Part shown: positions 36,511-46,018 of the stretch, one piece after another
How positions within the stretch are numbered: the stretch's first letter is position 1
Layout of the letters: each line of letters begins with the position of its first letter
Assembly: GCA_023415835.1 (NCBI GenBank)
Contig: JAEZJK010000054.1
Coordinates: forward strand, 3,375-67,374
Reading direction: 5' to 3'
Source of the DNA: Bacillota bacterium
GTDB taxonomy: Bacteria > Bacillota > UBA4882 > UBA8346
Length of the DNA stretch: 64,000 nucleotides
The notes under the pieces: generated by a model
Seen by the model: only the letters and a program-made list of their open reading frames with translations
Database searches by the model: none
What the model was told of the DNA's origin: nothing
Position numbers and translations under genes: made by a program

Positions 36511-38184
36511 ATGGAATTTGTTGCCAATATTATCGGGCTGATTAATCTTTTTTTTGCGATTGTTATCGGGGTATATTTTTGGAACCTACTCCGTTCCCAA
36601 CAGGGTAACAAAGTCGCGGTTGATCGGGAGTCCCGCAAAGAAATGGAGAAACTCCAAAAACTGCGCCGGATTTCTTTGACCGAACCTTTATCAGAAAAAA
36701 CCAGGCCTAGTTCGTTTGAGGAGATTGTCGGGCAAGACGATGCTCTAAAGGCGATGCGGGCTGCTTTATGCGGTCCCAATCCGCAGCATGTTATCCTTTA
36801 TGGTCCTCCTGGAGTTGGAAAGACAGCCGCAGCGCGAGTCATCCTGGAAGAGGCTAAAAAACAGAGATTATCTCCCTTTAAAGAATCAGCTAAATTTGTG
36901 GAAATTGACGCTACTACCGCCAGATTTGACGACCGGGGGATCGCCGATCCTTTAATTGGTTCGGTTCACGATCCAATTTATCAGGGCGCCGGCCCTTTGG
37001 GGATGGCGGGAATCCCGCAACCAAAAGCTGGCGCGGTCACCAAGGCACACGGTGGAATTCTCTTCATTGATGAGATCGGTGAACTCCACCCGATTCAAAT
37101 GAATAAGCTTTTAAAAGTATTGGAAGACCGGAAGGTTTTTTTAGAAAGCGCTTATTATAGTTCTGAGGATAATAATATCCCCCAACATATTCATGACATT
37201 TTTCAAAACGGCTTGCCTGCGGATTTTAGGTTGGTAGGGGCGACGACCCGGACTTCACAAGAAATACCTCCGGCGATCCGGTCACGCTGTGTCGAAATCT
37301 TTTTTAACAATTTAGCTCCGGGCGATGTTAGGCAAATTGCGAGCAACGCTATTTACAAAATTAATTTCGAATATGAGCCGGGTGTGCTGGAGATCATTAC
37401 TAAGTATGCCACTAATGGACGGGATGCGGTGAACTTAATTCAAATTACCGCCGGGCTAGCAATTACTGAGGGTAGGGGTAAAATTACGGTCAAAGATATC
37501 GAGTGGGTGATTCATAGCAGTCAGTACTCACCTCGCCCCAATATTAAAATACCTCTCCAACCTCAGGTGGGGTATGTAAATGGATTGGCGGTATTCGGGC
37601 CAAATATGGGTTCTGTGATTCAGGTTGAAGTATCCGCAATCCCTGCCGAACCTGGAAAAGGGAGGGTAACTACCACCGGTGTGGTCGATGAAGAGGAGAT
37701 GGGCCAAGCGGGAAGGACTATCCGCCGCAAAAGCATGGCGCTAGGATCGGTTGAAAATGTCCTGACCGCAATTAGGAAGTTTTTAGATGTCAACCCGGCT
37801 AACTACGATTTACATATTAATTTTCCAGGGGGTGTCCCGATTGACGGACCTTCAGCCGGAATTACACTAGCTACAGCAATTTATTCAGCAATCACCGGTG
37901 AACCGGTCGACAATGAACTGGCGATGACGGGTGAGATCTCAATTCGGGGAGGGGTAATGCCAGTTGGGGGCATCGTCCCTAAAATTGCCGCTGCTGTCGA
38001 GGCCGGAGCCAAAAAGATTATCATCCCCAAGGAAAATTGGCAGGAAATGTTCGATGCCGAAAGCGGGATTCAGATCATCCCTATAGAACGGATTGAGGAT
38101 GTTATTAAACAAGCGATCCTGAAACCTCAAAAAGAAGTGGCCACGGTCATGCTTCGGAATACTGACCACTTAATAACTGCCTAA
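36511..38184 (+). CDS. lonB: ATP-dependent protease LonB (membrane-anchored, sporulation type)
   Basis: A 557-residue Lon-type protease without the large N-terminal LonA domain. It has an N-terminal membrane helix (IIGLINLFFAIVIGVYFW), an AAA+ module with GPPGVGKTAAARVIL and GGILFIDEIGELHPIQMNKL, and the C-terminal serine-lysine protease domain with the catalytic Ser in DGPSAGITLA. In Bacillus LonB is associated with the forespore. Start ATG 36511 follows AAAGGAG. Genes tig-clpP-clpX-lonB are syntenic with many Clostridia; lonA is not downstream here. Confidence 0.94.
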   Translation: MEFVANIIGLINLFFAIVIGVYFWNLLRSQQGNKVAVDRESRKEMEKLQKLRRISLTEPLSEKTRPSSFEEIVGQDDALKAMRAALCGPNPQHVILYGPPGVGKTAAARVILEEAKKQRLSPFKESAKFVEIDATTARFDDRGIADPLIGSVHDPIYQGAGPLGMAGIPQPKAGAVTKAHGGILFIDEIGELHPIQMNKLLKVLEDRKVFLESAYYSSEDNNIPQHIHDIFQNGLPADFRLVGATTRTSQEIPPAIRSRCVEIFFNNLAPGDVRQIASNAIYKINFEYEPGVLEIITKYATNGRDAVNLIQITAGLAITEGRGKITVKDIEWVIHSSQYSPRPNIKIPLQPQVGYVNGLAVFGPNMGSVIQVEVSAIPAEPGKGRVTTTGVVDEEEMGQAGRTIRRKSMALGSVENVLTAIRKFLDVNPANYDLHINFPGGVPIDGPSAGITLATAIYSAITGEPVDNELAMTGEISIRGGVMPVGGIVPKIAAAVEAGAKKIIIPKENWQEMFDAESGIQIIPIERIEDVIKQAILKPQKEVATVMLRNTDHLITA

Positions 38185-38341
38185 GCCAAAGTTAACATTG
38201 GATAAAGTTACCTTGTTTTTGGAAGGTGTATAAGGGTTTTTCGCGAATAAAACCTATTAAGAAGTTGTATATCCCTTATTTTCCCAGCAGTACGAATTAA
38301 CAGGATTGCAATTGTAAAGATTCTCAAGAAGGTGTCTCCCA

Positions 38342-39148
38342 ATGGTTGAAAAACATTATCCCCGGATTATATTGGCTTTGGGTGGCGGCGGAGCCAGGGG
38401 GTTCGCTCATATCGGCCTCTTACAAGTGCTCAAAGAGAACGGGATTCTCCTAGACGGAATTGTTGGGACCAGTATGGGAGCTTTGGTGGGGAGTACTTAC
38501 GCCGTACGGACCGATATTTATTATTTGGGGCGGTTAGTGGAATATCTGGGTTGGGAAGACCTAATTGATATCAAAATTCCCCGGTTAGGTTTGGTTAACG
38601 GTTCCAAGGTGCAAACTTTAATAGACTTACTGACGAAGGGTAAAAATTTTGAGGACACCTTCCTCCGTTTCTGGGCGGTAGCTACTGATTTACATGCCGG
38701 AGAAGCGGTTATCTTTAAAGAAGGCCCGTTAGCCCCGGCAATTAGGGCTAGTATCTCTATCCCCGGGGTTTTTACCCCAGTTGAATTAAATGGGAAAACT
38801 TTGGTGGATGGGGCCGTAGTCGCCGGTGTCCCGGTGAATATCGCCAAAATGATGGATGGCGATTTGACGATTGGGGTCAATGTCGGATTTGACCATACCC
38901 AACACAGTGTTAACAATCTGTTTGATGTAATGTCAAAAGTAATGGATATCATGGGAAACCAGCTGGATTCAGCTCAACTTCCAGTCGCCGATTTAGTCAT
39001 TACTCCCAAATTGGGGAACATCGGCACTATGGATTTCGGTAGGGCGAACGAATGTGTTGAGATTGGCCGGAAAGCTGCCGAAGAAGCTATGCCGCAAATA
39101 CAAGGATTAATCGATAAACATCTCATCGAAAGGGACCAAGTGAGTTGA
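38342..39148 (+). CDS. patatin-like phospholipase family protein (RssA type)
   Basis: A 268-residue patatin-like hydrolase: oxyanion GGGGARG in LALGGGGARGFAHIGLLQVL, nucleophile elbow GTSMG (Ser about residue 42) and the DGA motif with the catalytic Asp (LVDGAVVAGVPV). It is expected to be a lipid acyl hydrolase; the actual substrate is unknown. Its stop overlaps the next gene by four bases, so it is co-translated with the flavoprotein. Confidence 0.9.
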   Translation: MVEKHYPRIILALGGGGARGFAHIGLLQVLKENGILLDGIVGTSMGALVGSTYAVRTDIYYLGRLVEYLGWEDLIDIKIPRLGLVNGSKVQTLIDLLTKGKNFEDTFLRFWAVATDLHAGEAVIFKEGPLAPAIRASISIPGVFTPVELNGKTLVDGAVVAGVPVNIAKMMDGDLTIGVNVGFDHTQHSVNNLFDVMSKVMDIMGNQLDSAQLPVADLVITPKLGNIGTMDFGRANECVEIGRKAAEEAMPQIQGLIDKHLIERDQVS

Positions 39149-40434
39149 AACCTGATTTAATTGTAGTTGGAGGCGGAGCCGCCGGTGTAATGGCGGCTCT
39201 TGTTGCTGCCAAAGAAGGCGCTAAAGTGACACTGATTGAAAAGAACAAAAGCCTGGGTAGAAAATTGGCTATTACCGGAGGCGGACGATGTAACCTGACC
39301 AATCAGGCTGATCTGGCGGAGTTAATCAAAAACACTCCGGGGAACGGCCGCTTTCTATATAGCGCTTTTCAACGGTTTGGACCAGAGCAAGTAATCCGGT
39401 TATTCGAGGACGAATTGGGAGTCAGTTTAAAAGTGGAACGGGGGCGGAGGGTTTTTCCAGTCTCCGATCAGGCTCAGGAAGTAGTGGGGGCGGCCTTTCG
39501 CCAACTTCAAGCTTTAGGGGTAACGATTATTACCTCGACAAAGGTGACTGCTTTAACAATCGATCGGGCCGAAAAAAAAGTTACCGGCGTCAATTGCGAT
39601 AATGGGAAAACTATTGAAACTTTGGCCATAATCGTAGCTACCGGCGGCCTATCATATCCCGGTACTGGTAGTACCGGGGACGGGTTACGCTGGGCTGAAG
39701 AAGCAGGCCATACATTGATCCCTTGTTTCCCATCTTTGGTACCATTGGTAACTAGGGAAGAATGGCCAAAACAATTGGAAGGGCTTTCGTTGACCAATGT
39801 TAATCTATCCGTATGGCAAGGCAATAAAAAGCTGGCCACTGATTTTGGGGAGATGCTCTTCACCGGTTTTGGGGTCTCCGGCCCGATAGTACTAAGCTTA
39901 AGCCGTTTGGTAGCGCCTTTGGTTTCAAAAGAACCCGGTTCTGTTATTCTAACGATCGATTTAAAACCGGCATTAACCAAAGTCGAACTAGATTTGAGAG
40001 TGCAACGGGATTTTAACGGGTTTTCGCGGAAACAATATAAAAACTCTTTAGACGAGTTACTGCCGCAGAAACTGATTCCGGTAATGATTGAATTATCAGG
40101 GATCGATCCCCCAAAGTTAGTCCATCAAATCACCAGGGAGGAACGTTTGCGGTTGGTACGGTTATTAAAAAGTTTACCGCTCACCATCGAACGGACCCGG
40201 CCTATTACCGAGGCGATTGTAACTGCCGGAGGGATTAATACCAAAGAAATTAACCCGAAAACCATGGAGTCAAAGCTTATTGCCGGGCTTTATTTTGCCG
40301 GGGAGGTTGTCGATGTTGACGCCTACACCGGCGGCTATAATCTCCAAATCGCTTTTTCCATGGGTTATGTGGCCGCCTTGGAAGCGGTGCGTAAGATACA
40401 AGCAAACATCAAACCGGCGTTAGGAGTTATATGA
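39145..40434 (+). CDS. HI0933/BaiN-family FAD-dependent oxidoreductase
   Basis: A 429-residue flavoprotein with the N-terminal dinucleotide-binding motif VVGGGAAGVMAA, the family-specific LGRKLAITGGGRCNLTN segment and the C-terminal GLYFAGEVVDVDAYTGGYNL. The family (HI0933, YhiN, BaiN) reduces uncharacterised or steroid-like substrates, so the reaction here is not predictable. TTG 39145 lies in the overlap with the patatin gene. Confidence 0.9.
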   Translation: MKPDLIVVGGGAAGVMAALVAAKEGAKVTLIEKNKSLGRKLAITGGGRCNLTNQADLAELIKNTPGNGRFLYSAFQRFGPEQVIRLFEDELGVSLKVERGRRVFPVSDQAQEVVGAAFRQLQALGVTIITSTKVTALTIDRAEKKVTGVNCDNGKTIETLAIIVATGGLSYPGTGSTGDGLRWAEEAGHTLIPCFPSLVPLVTREEWPKQLEGLSLTNVNLSVWQGNKKLATDFGEMLFTGFGVSGPIVLSLSRLVAPLVSKEPGSVILTIDLKPALTKVELDLRVQRDFNGFSRKQYKNSLDELLPQKLIPVMIELSGIDPPKLVHQITREERLRLVRLLKSLPLTIERTRPITEAIVTAGGINTKEINPKTMESKLIAGLYFAGEVVDVDAYTGGYNLQIAFSMGYVAALEAVRKIQANIKPALGVI

Positions 40435-40440
40435 GTTAAT

Positions 40441-40551
40441 TAGCTATTAGCTATTAGCTATTGGCTTTTAGCTTTTATGGCCTTGGCCTATAAAGCTTGT
40501 CTCAAAGCAAACAGCTATAAGCAATCATCAAACAGCTAAAAGCTAAAAGCA
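40441..40551. repeat. AGCTATT/AGCTAAA short repeat cluster
   Basis: Three direct TAGCTAT units (40441-40461) and TGGCTTTTAGCTTTTA are mirrored by AGCTAAAAGCTAAAAGC at 40534-40550, so the stretch can fold as a long imperfect hairpin. It looks like a decaying intergenic simple repeat. Confidence 0.65.
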
Positions 40552-40580
40552 TAACAGCAAAGATACAAAGGATGATACCG

Positions 40581-40799
40581 TTGCCTAAATCATCATATCA
40601 TTGGTATGAAAAACTTTTTTATCGGTTAATAATCCGGGAGCGAAGCTGTTTTAAGTTGGTGATTTACTTGACTTTGATTCTCTTTATCTGTCAGGCATTA
40701 TTGACCAATGGTTTTATTAGAAAGCATTTGGTATTGGTTGAACGATACGAAGGTAATCCCATTAAGTTTTACAAAAGTTTAAGGGGTGAAGGCTTGTAA
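40581..40799 (+). CDS. small single-pass membrane protein of unknown function
   Basis: A 72-residue protein with a basic N terminus and one hydrophobic segment (LVIYLTLILFICQALLT), ending in a charged tail. TTG 40581 is 8-9 bases after AAAGGA; an ATG at 40572 touches that site. No family is recognised. It may be real because it has a ribosome site and a sensible topology, but it is short and isolated. Confidence 0.45.
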   Translation: MPKSSYHWYEKLFYRLIIRERSCFKLVIYLTLILFICQALLTNGFIRKHLVLVERYEGNPIKFYKSLRGEGL

Positions 40800-40864
40800 G
40801 AGCCCAAAAATTATGTTAAATTATTTTTAAATAGAGTAAAGTAAACATGATTAATACTAATCGG

Positions 40865-40888
40865 AAGCGCTCATCAGGGTGCTTTTTT
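40865..40888 (+). terminator. terminator/attenuator in the leader of the HutP-like gene
   Basis: AAGCGC (40865-40870) can pair with GTGCTT (40879-40884), followed by six T and then AGTCC. It ends just 22 bases before the start of a HutP-like RNA-binding protein gene. It may be simply the terminator of the small upstream gene, or an attenuator controlled by the HutP-like protein. Confidence 0.55.
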
Positions 40889-40910
40889 AGTCCTTAAGGG
40901 GGAGTCTTTC

Positions 40911-41327
40911 ATGTTGGAGACCGGTAGCAGGGAAGTTGCCAAGGCGGCGCTTTCGATGGCCATGACCGCCTCACGGGATGATGAAAAGTTATTAAAGGAA
41001 GAACTTCGTGCCCGTGAGATTAGGGCAGCGGCAATTGATTATGGCGGGGAAGCGATTCCAGCCATGAAAACCATTGTAGAGAGGGCGGTAGTCGCCGCCA
41101 AAAGGGAACTCCTGATCAAAGAATGTCATGCCGAAGAAGGGGCTATTGCCGGAGCGACCCGGGAAGCATTATCCCAGATCCTCTCGAAAGCGATTGGCTT
41201 AAATATCGGCGGTAAAGTTGGGATTGCCCGTAAAGGCGACCATGTAAGCGTGGCGGTATTTTTCAGCATCGGATTAATCCATTTGGATGAGGTGGCGGTA
41301 GGACTCAGCCACCGGGCGATAGCTTAA
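40911..41327 (+). CDS. HutP-family RNA-binding antiterminator-like protein
   Basis: The 138-residue protein resembles HutP, the B. subtilis hexameric antiterminator of the histidine-utilisation operon. The region around His73 (ECHAEEGAIAGATREAL) parallels the metal-ligand helix of HutP, and the C terminus FSIGLIHLDEVAVGLSHRAI parallels its metal-binding end (His134). A second HutP ligand (His77) is Gly here. GGGGGAG precedes ATG. It overlaps aroH by one base; linkage to chorismate mutase suggests control of aromatic amino acid genes, which is inference. No hut genes are nearby. Confidence 0.72.
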   Translation: MLETGSREVAKAALSMAMTASRDDEKLLKEELRAREIRAAAIDYGGEAIPAMKTIVERAVVAAKRELLIKECHAEEGAIAGATREALSQILSKAIGLNIGGKVGIARKGDHVSVAVFFSIGLIHLDEVAVGLSHRAIA

Positions 41328-41698
41328 TGGGAGAACAGCTTTGGGCCGTAAGGGGGGCGATTACAATCCCCGAGGACACGCCAGATGAAGTTGCCGCCGC
41401 CACTAAAGAATTATTGATCGAGGTTTTTAAGGAAAACCGGATCGAGCCGGACAAGATTGTTAGCATTATTTTTACCGTCACCCACGATATTATTAGTGAA
41501 TTTCCAGCAACGGCGGCTCGCCAATTAGGGTTGGATTCCACTCCATTACTGTGTACCCGGGAAATCCCCAAGCCGGGTTCTTTACCTTTATGCATTCGAA
41601 TATTGATGCACTTCCACACCACTTTAGCCAAATCCGAAATCAAGGCCGTTTATCTTAGGGATGCCGTGAAACTAAGGCCGGATCTTCAAAGAAAGTAA
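41327..41698 (+). CDS. aroH: chorismate mutase, AroH type
   Basis: A 123-residue trimeric AroH-type chorismate mutase, converting chorismate to prephenate. The start LWAVRGAITIPEDTPDEVAAAT, with the active-site Arg in AVRGA, and CTREIPKPGSLPLCIRILMH, carrying the second catalytic Arg, are diagnostic. It overlaps the HutP-like gene by one base and is followed 110 bases later by hisC, whose product often also serves in phenylalanine and tyrosine synthesis. Confidence 0.93.
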   Translation: MGEQLWAVRGAITIPEDTPDEVAAATKELLIEVFKENRIEPDKIVSIIFTVTHDIISEFPATAARQLGLDSTPLLCTREIPKPGSLPLCIRILMHFHTTLAKSEIKAVYLRDAVKLRPDLQRK

Positions 41699-41808
41699 GA
41701 AGAGTAAAGCCTGAGTCATTGATTATAAAAACACTTACCATTACGGGCATCAGAGGGTACTTTATTTATTGAGTTGTGATTACTACCATGAATAGGGGAG
41801 CGATCTAT

Positions 41809-42927
41809 TTGAATATTGAGCGCATGGTTAGGACTTGCATTGAAAAGATTCCTCCGTACATACCCGGTAAACCCATAGAAGAAGTTGAACGGGAGATGGG
41901 CATTAGCGGAGTTACTAAAATGGCTTCCAATGAAAACCCTTTAGGGCCGTCCAAAGAAGTCCGGCAAGCTATTACCCAAGTTTTGGACCGGGTATCATAT
42001 TATCCGGATGCTAATAATTTTTATCTCAAAAAGGCCTTGGCTGAAGAACTTCGAGTATATAACGATCAGATTTTAATCGGCAGCGGCTTAGATGATGTCA
42101 ACCGAATTTTAGCCGAGACTATTTTAAAGCCCACCGATGAAGTGGTGATCCCGCAACCGACCTTTAGTATGTATGAAACGGTCACCCTCTTGATGGGGGC
42201 TAAACCGGTTTTGGTCAAAGGAAGCGGGTTGGGAAACGATCTTACGGCTTTGGCTGCGGCCGTCACTAAACGGACGAAACTAGTATTCATCTGCAATCCC
42301 AACAACCCTACCGGAACTATAGTCAAGCAAGATGAATTGCGGGAGTTTCTAAAAAGCCTGCCCGGGAATATCCTGGTAGTAATCGATGAAGCATATTCCG
42401 ATTTTGCCGATGACCCTGATTATCCCAATGGCATAGAACTCTTGAAAGAGGGTTTTAATAATATCATAGTTTACCGAACATTCTCTAAAATCCACGGTAT
42501 GGCTGGCCTACGCTTGGGCTTTGCCGTCACTGGCCCGCTATTGGCAGAGAACATGTCAAAGGTGAAAGATCCGTTTAACGTCAACTTATTGGCTCAAGCC
42601 GCCGGACTGGCAGCTTTGAAGAGCAAAAAACATGTCCAATTAAGTAAAGAATTGGTCCAAATGGGGCGGCGTTTTTTCTATAAGGAACTGGATGAACTGG
42701 GGCTTGAATATCTTCCGACCCAGGCAAATTTTATCCTGATCAACTGGGGCCGGGACAGTAAGGAGATTTATCAGTTTTTACTACAAAACGGAATTATCGT
42801 CAGGCCGGCCCATTCTTTTGGGCTGCCTGATTATTTCCGGGTCACCTTCGGCACGGCCGAACAGAACAACCGGTTTTTCCGGTTCTTGCATGAAGGGGTA
42901 AGGAAACTAAAAGCGGGTGACAGCTGA
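41809..42927 (+). CDS. hisC: histidinol-phosphate aminotransferase
   Basis: A ~372-residue PLP-dependent fold-type I aminotransferase of the HisC branch: YIPGKPIEEVEREMGI, KMASNENPLGPS, ICNPNNPTG, the PLP-lysine in RTFSKIHGMAGLRLG, and RPAHSFGLPDYFRVTFGT near the C terminus. It makes histidinol phosphate, and such enzymes can also transaminate prephenate or aromatic keto acids; being next to aroH, that role is plausible. Start TTG 41809 is 9 bases after TAGGGGAG; GTG 41776 and ATG 41788 are longer alternatives. Confidence 0.92.
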   Translation: MNIERMVRTCIEKIPPYIPGKPIEEVEREMGISGVTKMASNENPLGPSKEVRQAITQVLDRVSYYPDANNFYLKKALAEELRVYNDQILIGSGLDDVNRILAETILKPTDEVVIPQPTFSMYETVTLLMGAKPVLVKGSGLGNDLTALAAAVTKRTKLVFICNPNNPTGTIVKQDELREFLKSLPGNILVVIDEAYSDFADDPDYPNGIELLKEGFNNIIVYRTFSKIHGMAGLRLGFAVTGPLLAENMSKVKDPFNVNLLAQAAGLAALKSKKHVQLSKELVQMGRRFFYKELDELGLEYLPTQANFILINWGRDSKEIYQFLLQNGIIVRPAHSFGLPDYFRVTFGTAEQNNRFFRFLHEGVRKLKAGDS

Positions 42928-43217
42928 CTGTTGGCAGTAGAACTACTCGTTATGCTATCATTTAAAAGATAGCGCGTCCGTAACCTCAATCATTAGGACC
43001 CTTTTTTCAAGCATTTTAACAAACCAATACAGAGTACGAGCGCGGCTAACGAGTGTATGTAAAATAACGGGGAGACAGATAAACCTTCTTAAAAAGCGGA
43101 TTTGATTTTAAAATCGCAGATTTGGGGAAAATATATATCGGTTCAAAATTCTGATTTTTTCGGTATGGCCTATATTTTGATTGAGGTCTTGGTTTATTTT
43201 AAGGAGGGACCTAAGAT
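42928..43217. other. intergenic region before pepF
   Basis: 290 bases with no supported gene. GTCC/GGAC and CCT/AGG pairing followed by CCTTTTTTC (about 42974-43010) could be a weak terminator for hisC. The rest is AT-rich and may hold the pepF promoter, but no clear -35/-10 pair is seen. Confidence 0.4.
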
Positions 43218-45041
43218 ATGGAAAGCACGGTTAATTTAAAAAGGCAACCGTCGCGGGAAGAGATCCCGGATGAGTTTAAATGGAAACTAACGGATATTTA
43301 TAACTCCAATGAGGCTTGGGAGGCTGATTTCCAACGATTAAAAGGCCTTTTAGCGGAAATGAACGGTAAACAGGCGGATTTTCTAAAATCGGCGGCTAGC
43401 ATTTTAGCCGTTCTCCAACTGAAAGACGCCATCGGAATGGTCCTGGATAGGCTTTTTGTCTATGCCAGAATGCACAAGGATGAGAATAACGCTAATCCGG
43501 TTTACCAGGCAATGACCGACCGGATTCAAAGCCTGGCTACTGAGGCGGGAGGAGTTATTTCTTTTATCGTTCCCGCGTTAGTTGGTTTGGAATCGGGAAA
43601 GCTCCGGCAATATTTGAACGAACTGCCTGAACTTCGGATTTATAAACGTTTCTTTGATGAGATTGAACGTCAAAAAGCGCATATCTTGTCAGCGGCTGAG
43701 GAGAAGATTTTGGCCGAAAGCGCTGATTTAGCGGACAGTTCGGGGACTATTTTTGGAATGATTGACAATGCCGACCTGAAGTTCCCTTATATTAAGGATG
43801 AGAACGGAGAAGAAGTAGAATTAACCAAGGGACGCTACTCTAAATTTTTAGAAAGTCCGGATCGCCGGGTCCGTAAGGAAGCTTTTGAGGTTCTATACAG
43901 CAGCTACGGTAAGCTTCGCAATACCTTGGGGGCAACCCTTAATTCTTCGGTAAAATCGGATGTATTTTACGCCCGGGTGCGGCATTTCCGATCGGCTCTC
44001 CAGGCTTCGCTCGATGGTGACAATGTTCCGGAAACCGTTTATGATCGGCTGATTGAAGTGATCCATAGTTATTTACCCGAGCTGAACCGTTACTTAAGGC
44101 TCCGTAAGAAGATGCTTGGGCTGGATGATTTGCATATGTACGACCTCTACACTCCACTTTTGCCCGAATACCGGAAGAGTTTTGATTATCCAGAAGCGAA
44201 AAAAACCGTGCTTGAAGGTTTACAACCATTAGGAGGCGACTACATCAATCAGGCCCGGCAAGGCTTGGAAAGCGGTTGGGTTGATGTTTTTGAAAACGAA
44301 GGCAAAACTAGCGGGGCTTATGCTTGGGGCGCCTATGATAGCCACCCTTATATCCTCTTAAACTATCAAGGTAAGATTCGGGACGTTTTTACGATTGCTC
44401 ACGAAATGGGCCATGCGATGCATAGTTATTATTCCAACCATGCCCAACCATATATTAATGCGGGATATCGGATTTTTGTGGCTGAGGTCGCTTCAACCGT
44501 TAATGAAGCCCTATTGATGGAGCATATGTTGAAAAACACCAATGATCGGCTTGAAAAGCAATATCTGGTCAATCAATACTTGGAACAATTCCGGACTACC
44601 GTCTTTAGGCAAACTATGTTCGCTGAGTTTGAAAAGATAACCCATCAAGAAGTGGAGAATGGGGGGGCTTTAACCACCGATTGGCTCTCCGAACGTTATT
44701 TGGATTTAAATCGGCAATACTACGGCAAAGAGACGGTGATCGACCCGGAAACCGCGCTGGAATGGTCGAGAATTCCCCACTTTTATACTGGTTTTTACGT
44801 CTATAAATATGCTACTGGTTATTCGGCCGCTATTGCGTTATCACGGGGAATTTTAGAAAAAGGCCAGGAAGCGCGCAAGCGGTATTTGGAGTTTTTGAAA
44901 GGCGGGGACTCCGATTACCCCCTAAACTTACTGCGAAAGGCAGGGGTAGACATGGAATCCCCAGCTCCGGTGCAAGCCGCTTTGGATGTTTTTAAACAGT
45001 TAATCGATGAAATGGCGGAATTAACAGGCATTCAGGTTTAA
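43218..45041 (+). CDS. pepF: oligoendopeptidase F (M3 family)
   Basis: A 607-residue M3B zinc oligopeptidase that cleaves peptides of about 6-20 residues in the cytoplasm. The zinc motif HEMGH in IAHEMGHAMHSYY, the third ligand region VAEVASTVNEALL and the N-terminal segment KWKLTDIYNSNEAWEADF are typical. AAGGAGGGA precedes ATG. No partner genes adjoin it. Confidence 0.95.
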   Translation: MESTVNLKRQPSREEIPDEFKWKLTDIYNSNEAWEADFQRLKGLLAEMNGKQADFLKSAASILAVLQLKDAIGMVLDRLFVYARMHKDENNANPVYQAMTDRIQSLATEAGGVISFIVPALVGLESGKLRQYLNELPELRIYKRFFDEIERQKAHILSAAEEKILAESADLADSSGTIFGMIDNADLKFPYIKDENGEEVELTKGRYSKFLESPDRRVRKEAFEVLYSSYGKLRNTLGATLNSSVKSDVFYARVRHFRSALQASLDGDNVPETVYDRLIEVIHSYLPELNRYLRLRKKMLGLDDLHMYDLYTPLLPEYRKSFDYPEAKKTVLEGLQPLGGDYINQARQGLESGWVDVFENEGKTSGAYAWGAYDSHPYILLNYQGKIRDVFTIAHEMGHAMHSYYSNHAQPYINAGYRIFVAEVASTVNEALLMEHMLKNTNDRLEKQYLVNQYLEQFRTTVFRQTMFAEFEKITHQEVENGGALTTDWLSERYLDLNRQYYGKETVIDPETALEWSRIPHFYTGFYVYKYATGYSAAIALSRGILEKGQEARKRYLEFLKGGDSDYPLNLLRKAGVDMESPAPVQAALDVFKQLIDEMAELTGIQV

Positions 45042-45201
45042 CATGAGACATAATCCAGGAGCCAGGAATTAATAGTGCGGTAACCCTTTAGGCCATCCAA
45101 AGGGCAAAAACAAGTACTTATCAGGAGTTAGTGTCAATCTGCCACGGGTAATAACTGTCCATGTAAACTGTAAAATCTTAACTCTGAGGCGAGGTGGAAT
45201 T

Positions 45202-45873
45202 ATGTTAAAACATTTACGGAGTTTTTTCTTTACCGGACTTTTAGTTTTATTGCCGATAACCATCACTTTAAAACTAGTCTTTTGGGGTTTTGAAAAAGCC
45301 GACCGGATTTTGGGGAATCTCCTGCATCAAATATTATTAAGATATTTTAACTACCCAAAACCGATCCCCGGATTGGGGCTAATAGTTTTGGTGATTTTGA
45401 TTACCCTAACCGGTATCTTCGCCAAACACTACCTCGGTAAAAAATTAATCGCGGTTGGGGAAAGAATTTTAAGTAAGATTCCAATTTTCCGCAGTATCTA
45501 TAACACATCTAAGCAAATCATGGATAGCTTTTCCAATAAAGAAAAGAGCGCTTTCCGAAAAGTTGTCTTGATTGAATACCCTCGCCCCGGTATCTATAGC
45601 CCCGGTTTCTTAACCGGCGACGCACCCTTGGAAACTGTAGACAAGACTGCTAGGAGATTGGTGAATGTATTTGTCCCCACAGCCCCTAATCCAGCCACCG
45701 GATATCTTGTTTTTGTGCCTGTAGAAGACGTAATCATGCTCGATATGAGTGTCGAAGATGGTTTTAAGCTCGTAATCTCCGCCGGAATAATCAAAATCAA
45801 GGAAAACGGCAGCACCGGCGGCTGTAACATGCCCCAGGCAGCCGTTATTGATAAGGCAAGGCAATGCCATTAA
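45202..45873 (+). CDS. DUF502 family membrane protein
   Basis: A 223-residue protein of the DUF502 family: two N-terminal membrane helices (FFFTGLLVLLPITITLKLVF; PGLGLIVLVILITLTGIFA), then KIPIFRSIYNTSKQIMDSFS and a conserved VFVPTAPNPATGYLVFVP segment. Function is unknown. GAGGTGG precedes ATG. The preceding 160 bases hold a small hairpin (CCCTTT/AAAGGG, around 45086-45106) and a CAGGAGCCAG repeat like that at 53874. Confidence 0.85.
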   Translation: MLKHLRSFFFTGLLVLLPITITLKLVFWGFEKADRILGNLLHQILLRYFNYPKPIPGLGLIVLVILITLTGIFAKHYLGKKLIAVGERILSKIPIFRSIYNTSKQIMDSFSNKEKSAFRKVVLIEYPRPGIYSPGFLTGDAPLETVDKTARRLVNVFVPTAPNPATGYLVFVPVEDVIMLDMSVEDGFKLVISAGIIKIKENGSTGGCNMPQAAVIDKARQCH

Positions 45874-46018
45874 AAGCATATTCAATTTTCAGAATATTTT
45901 CCTGTTACAGAAGGTAATTTTAAACTCGTGTCGAAAAAATATACGATAAAGGCAGATAAATTGGTTTTTGAGATCTAATATTTTATCTAAACGTTTATTC
46001 AAACGATGGGGTGAGAAA

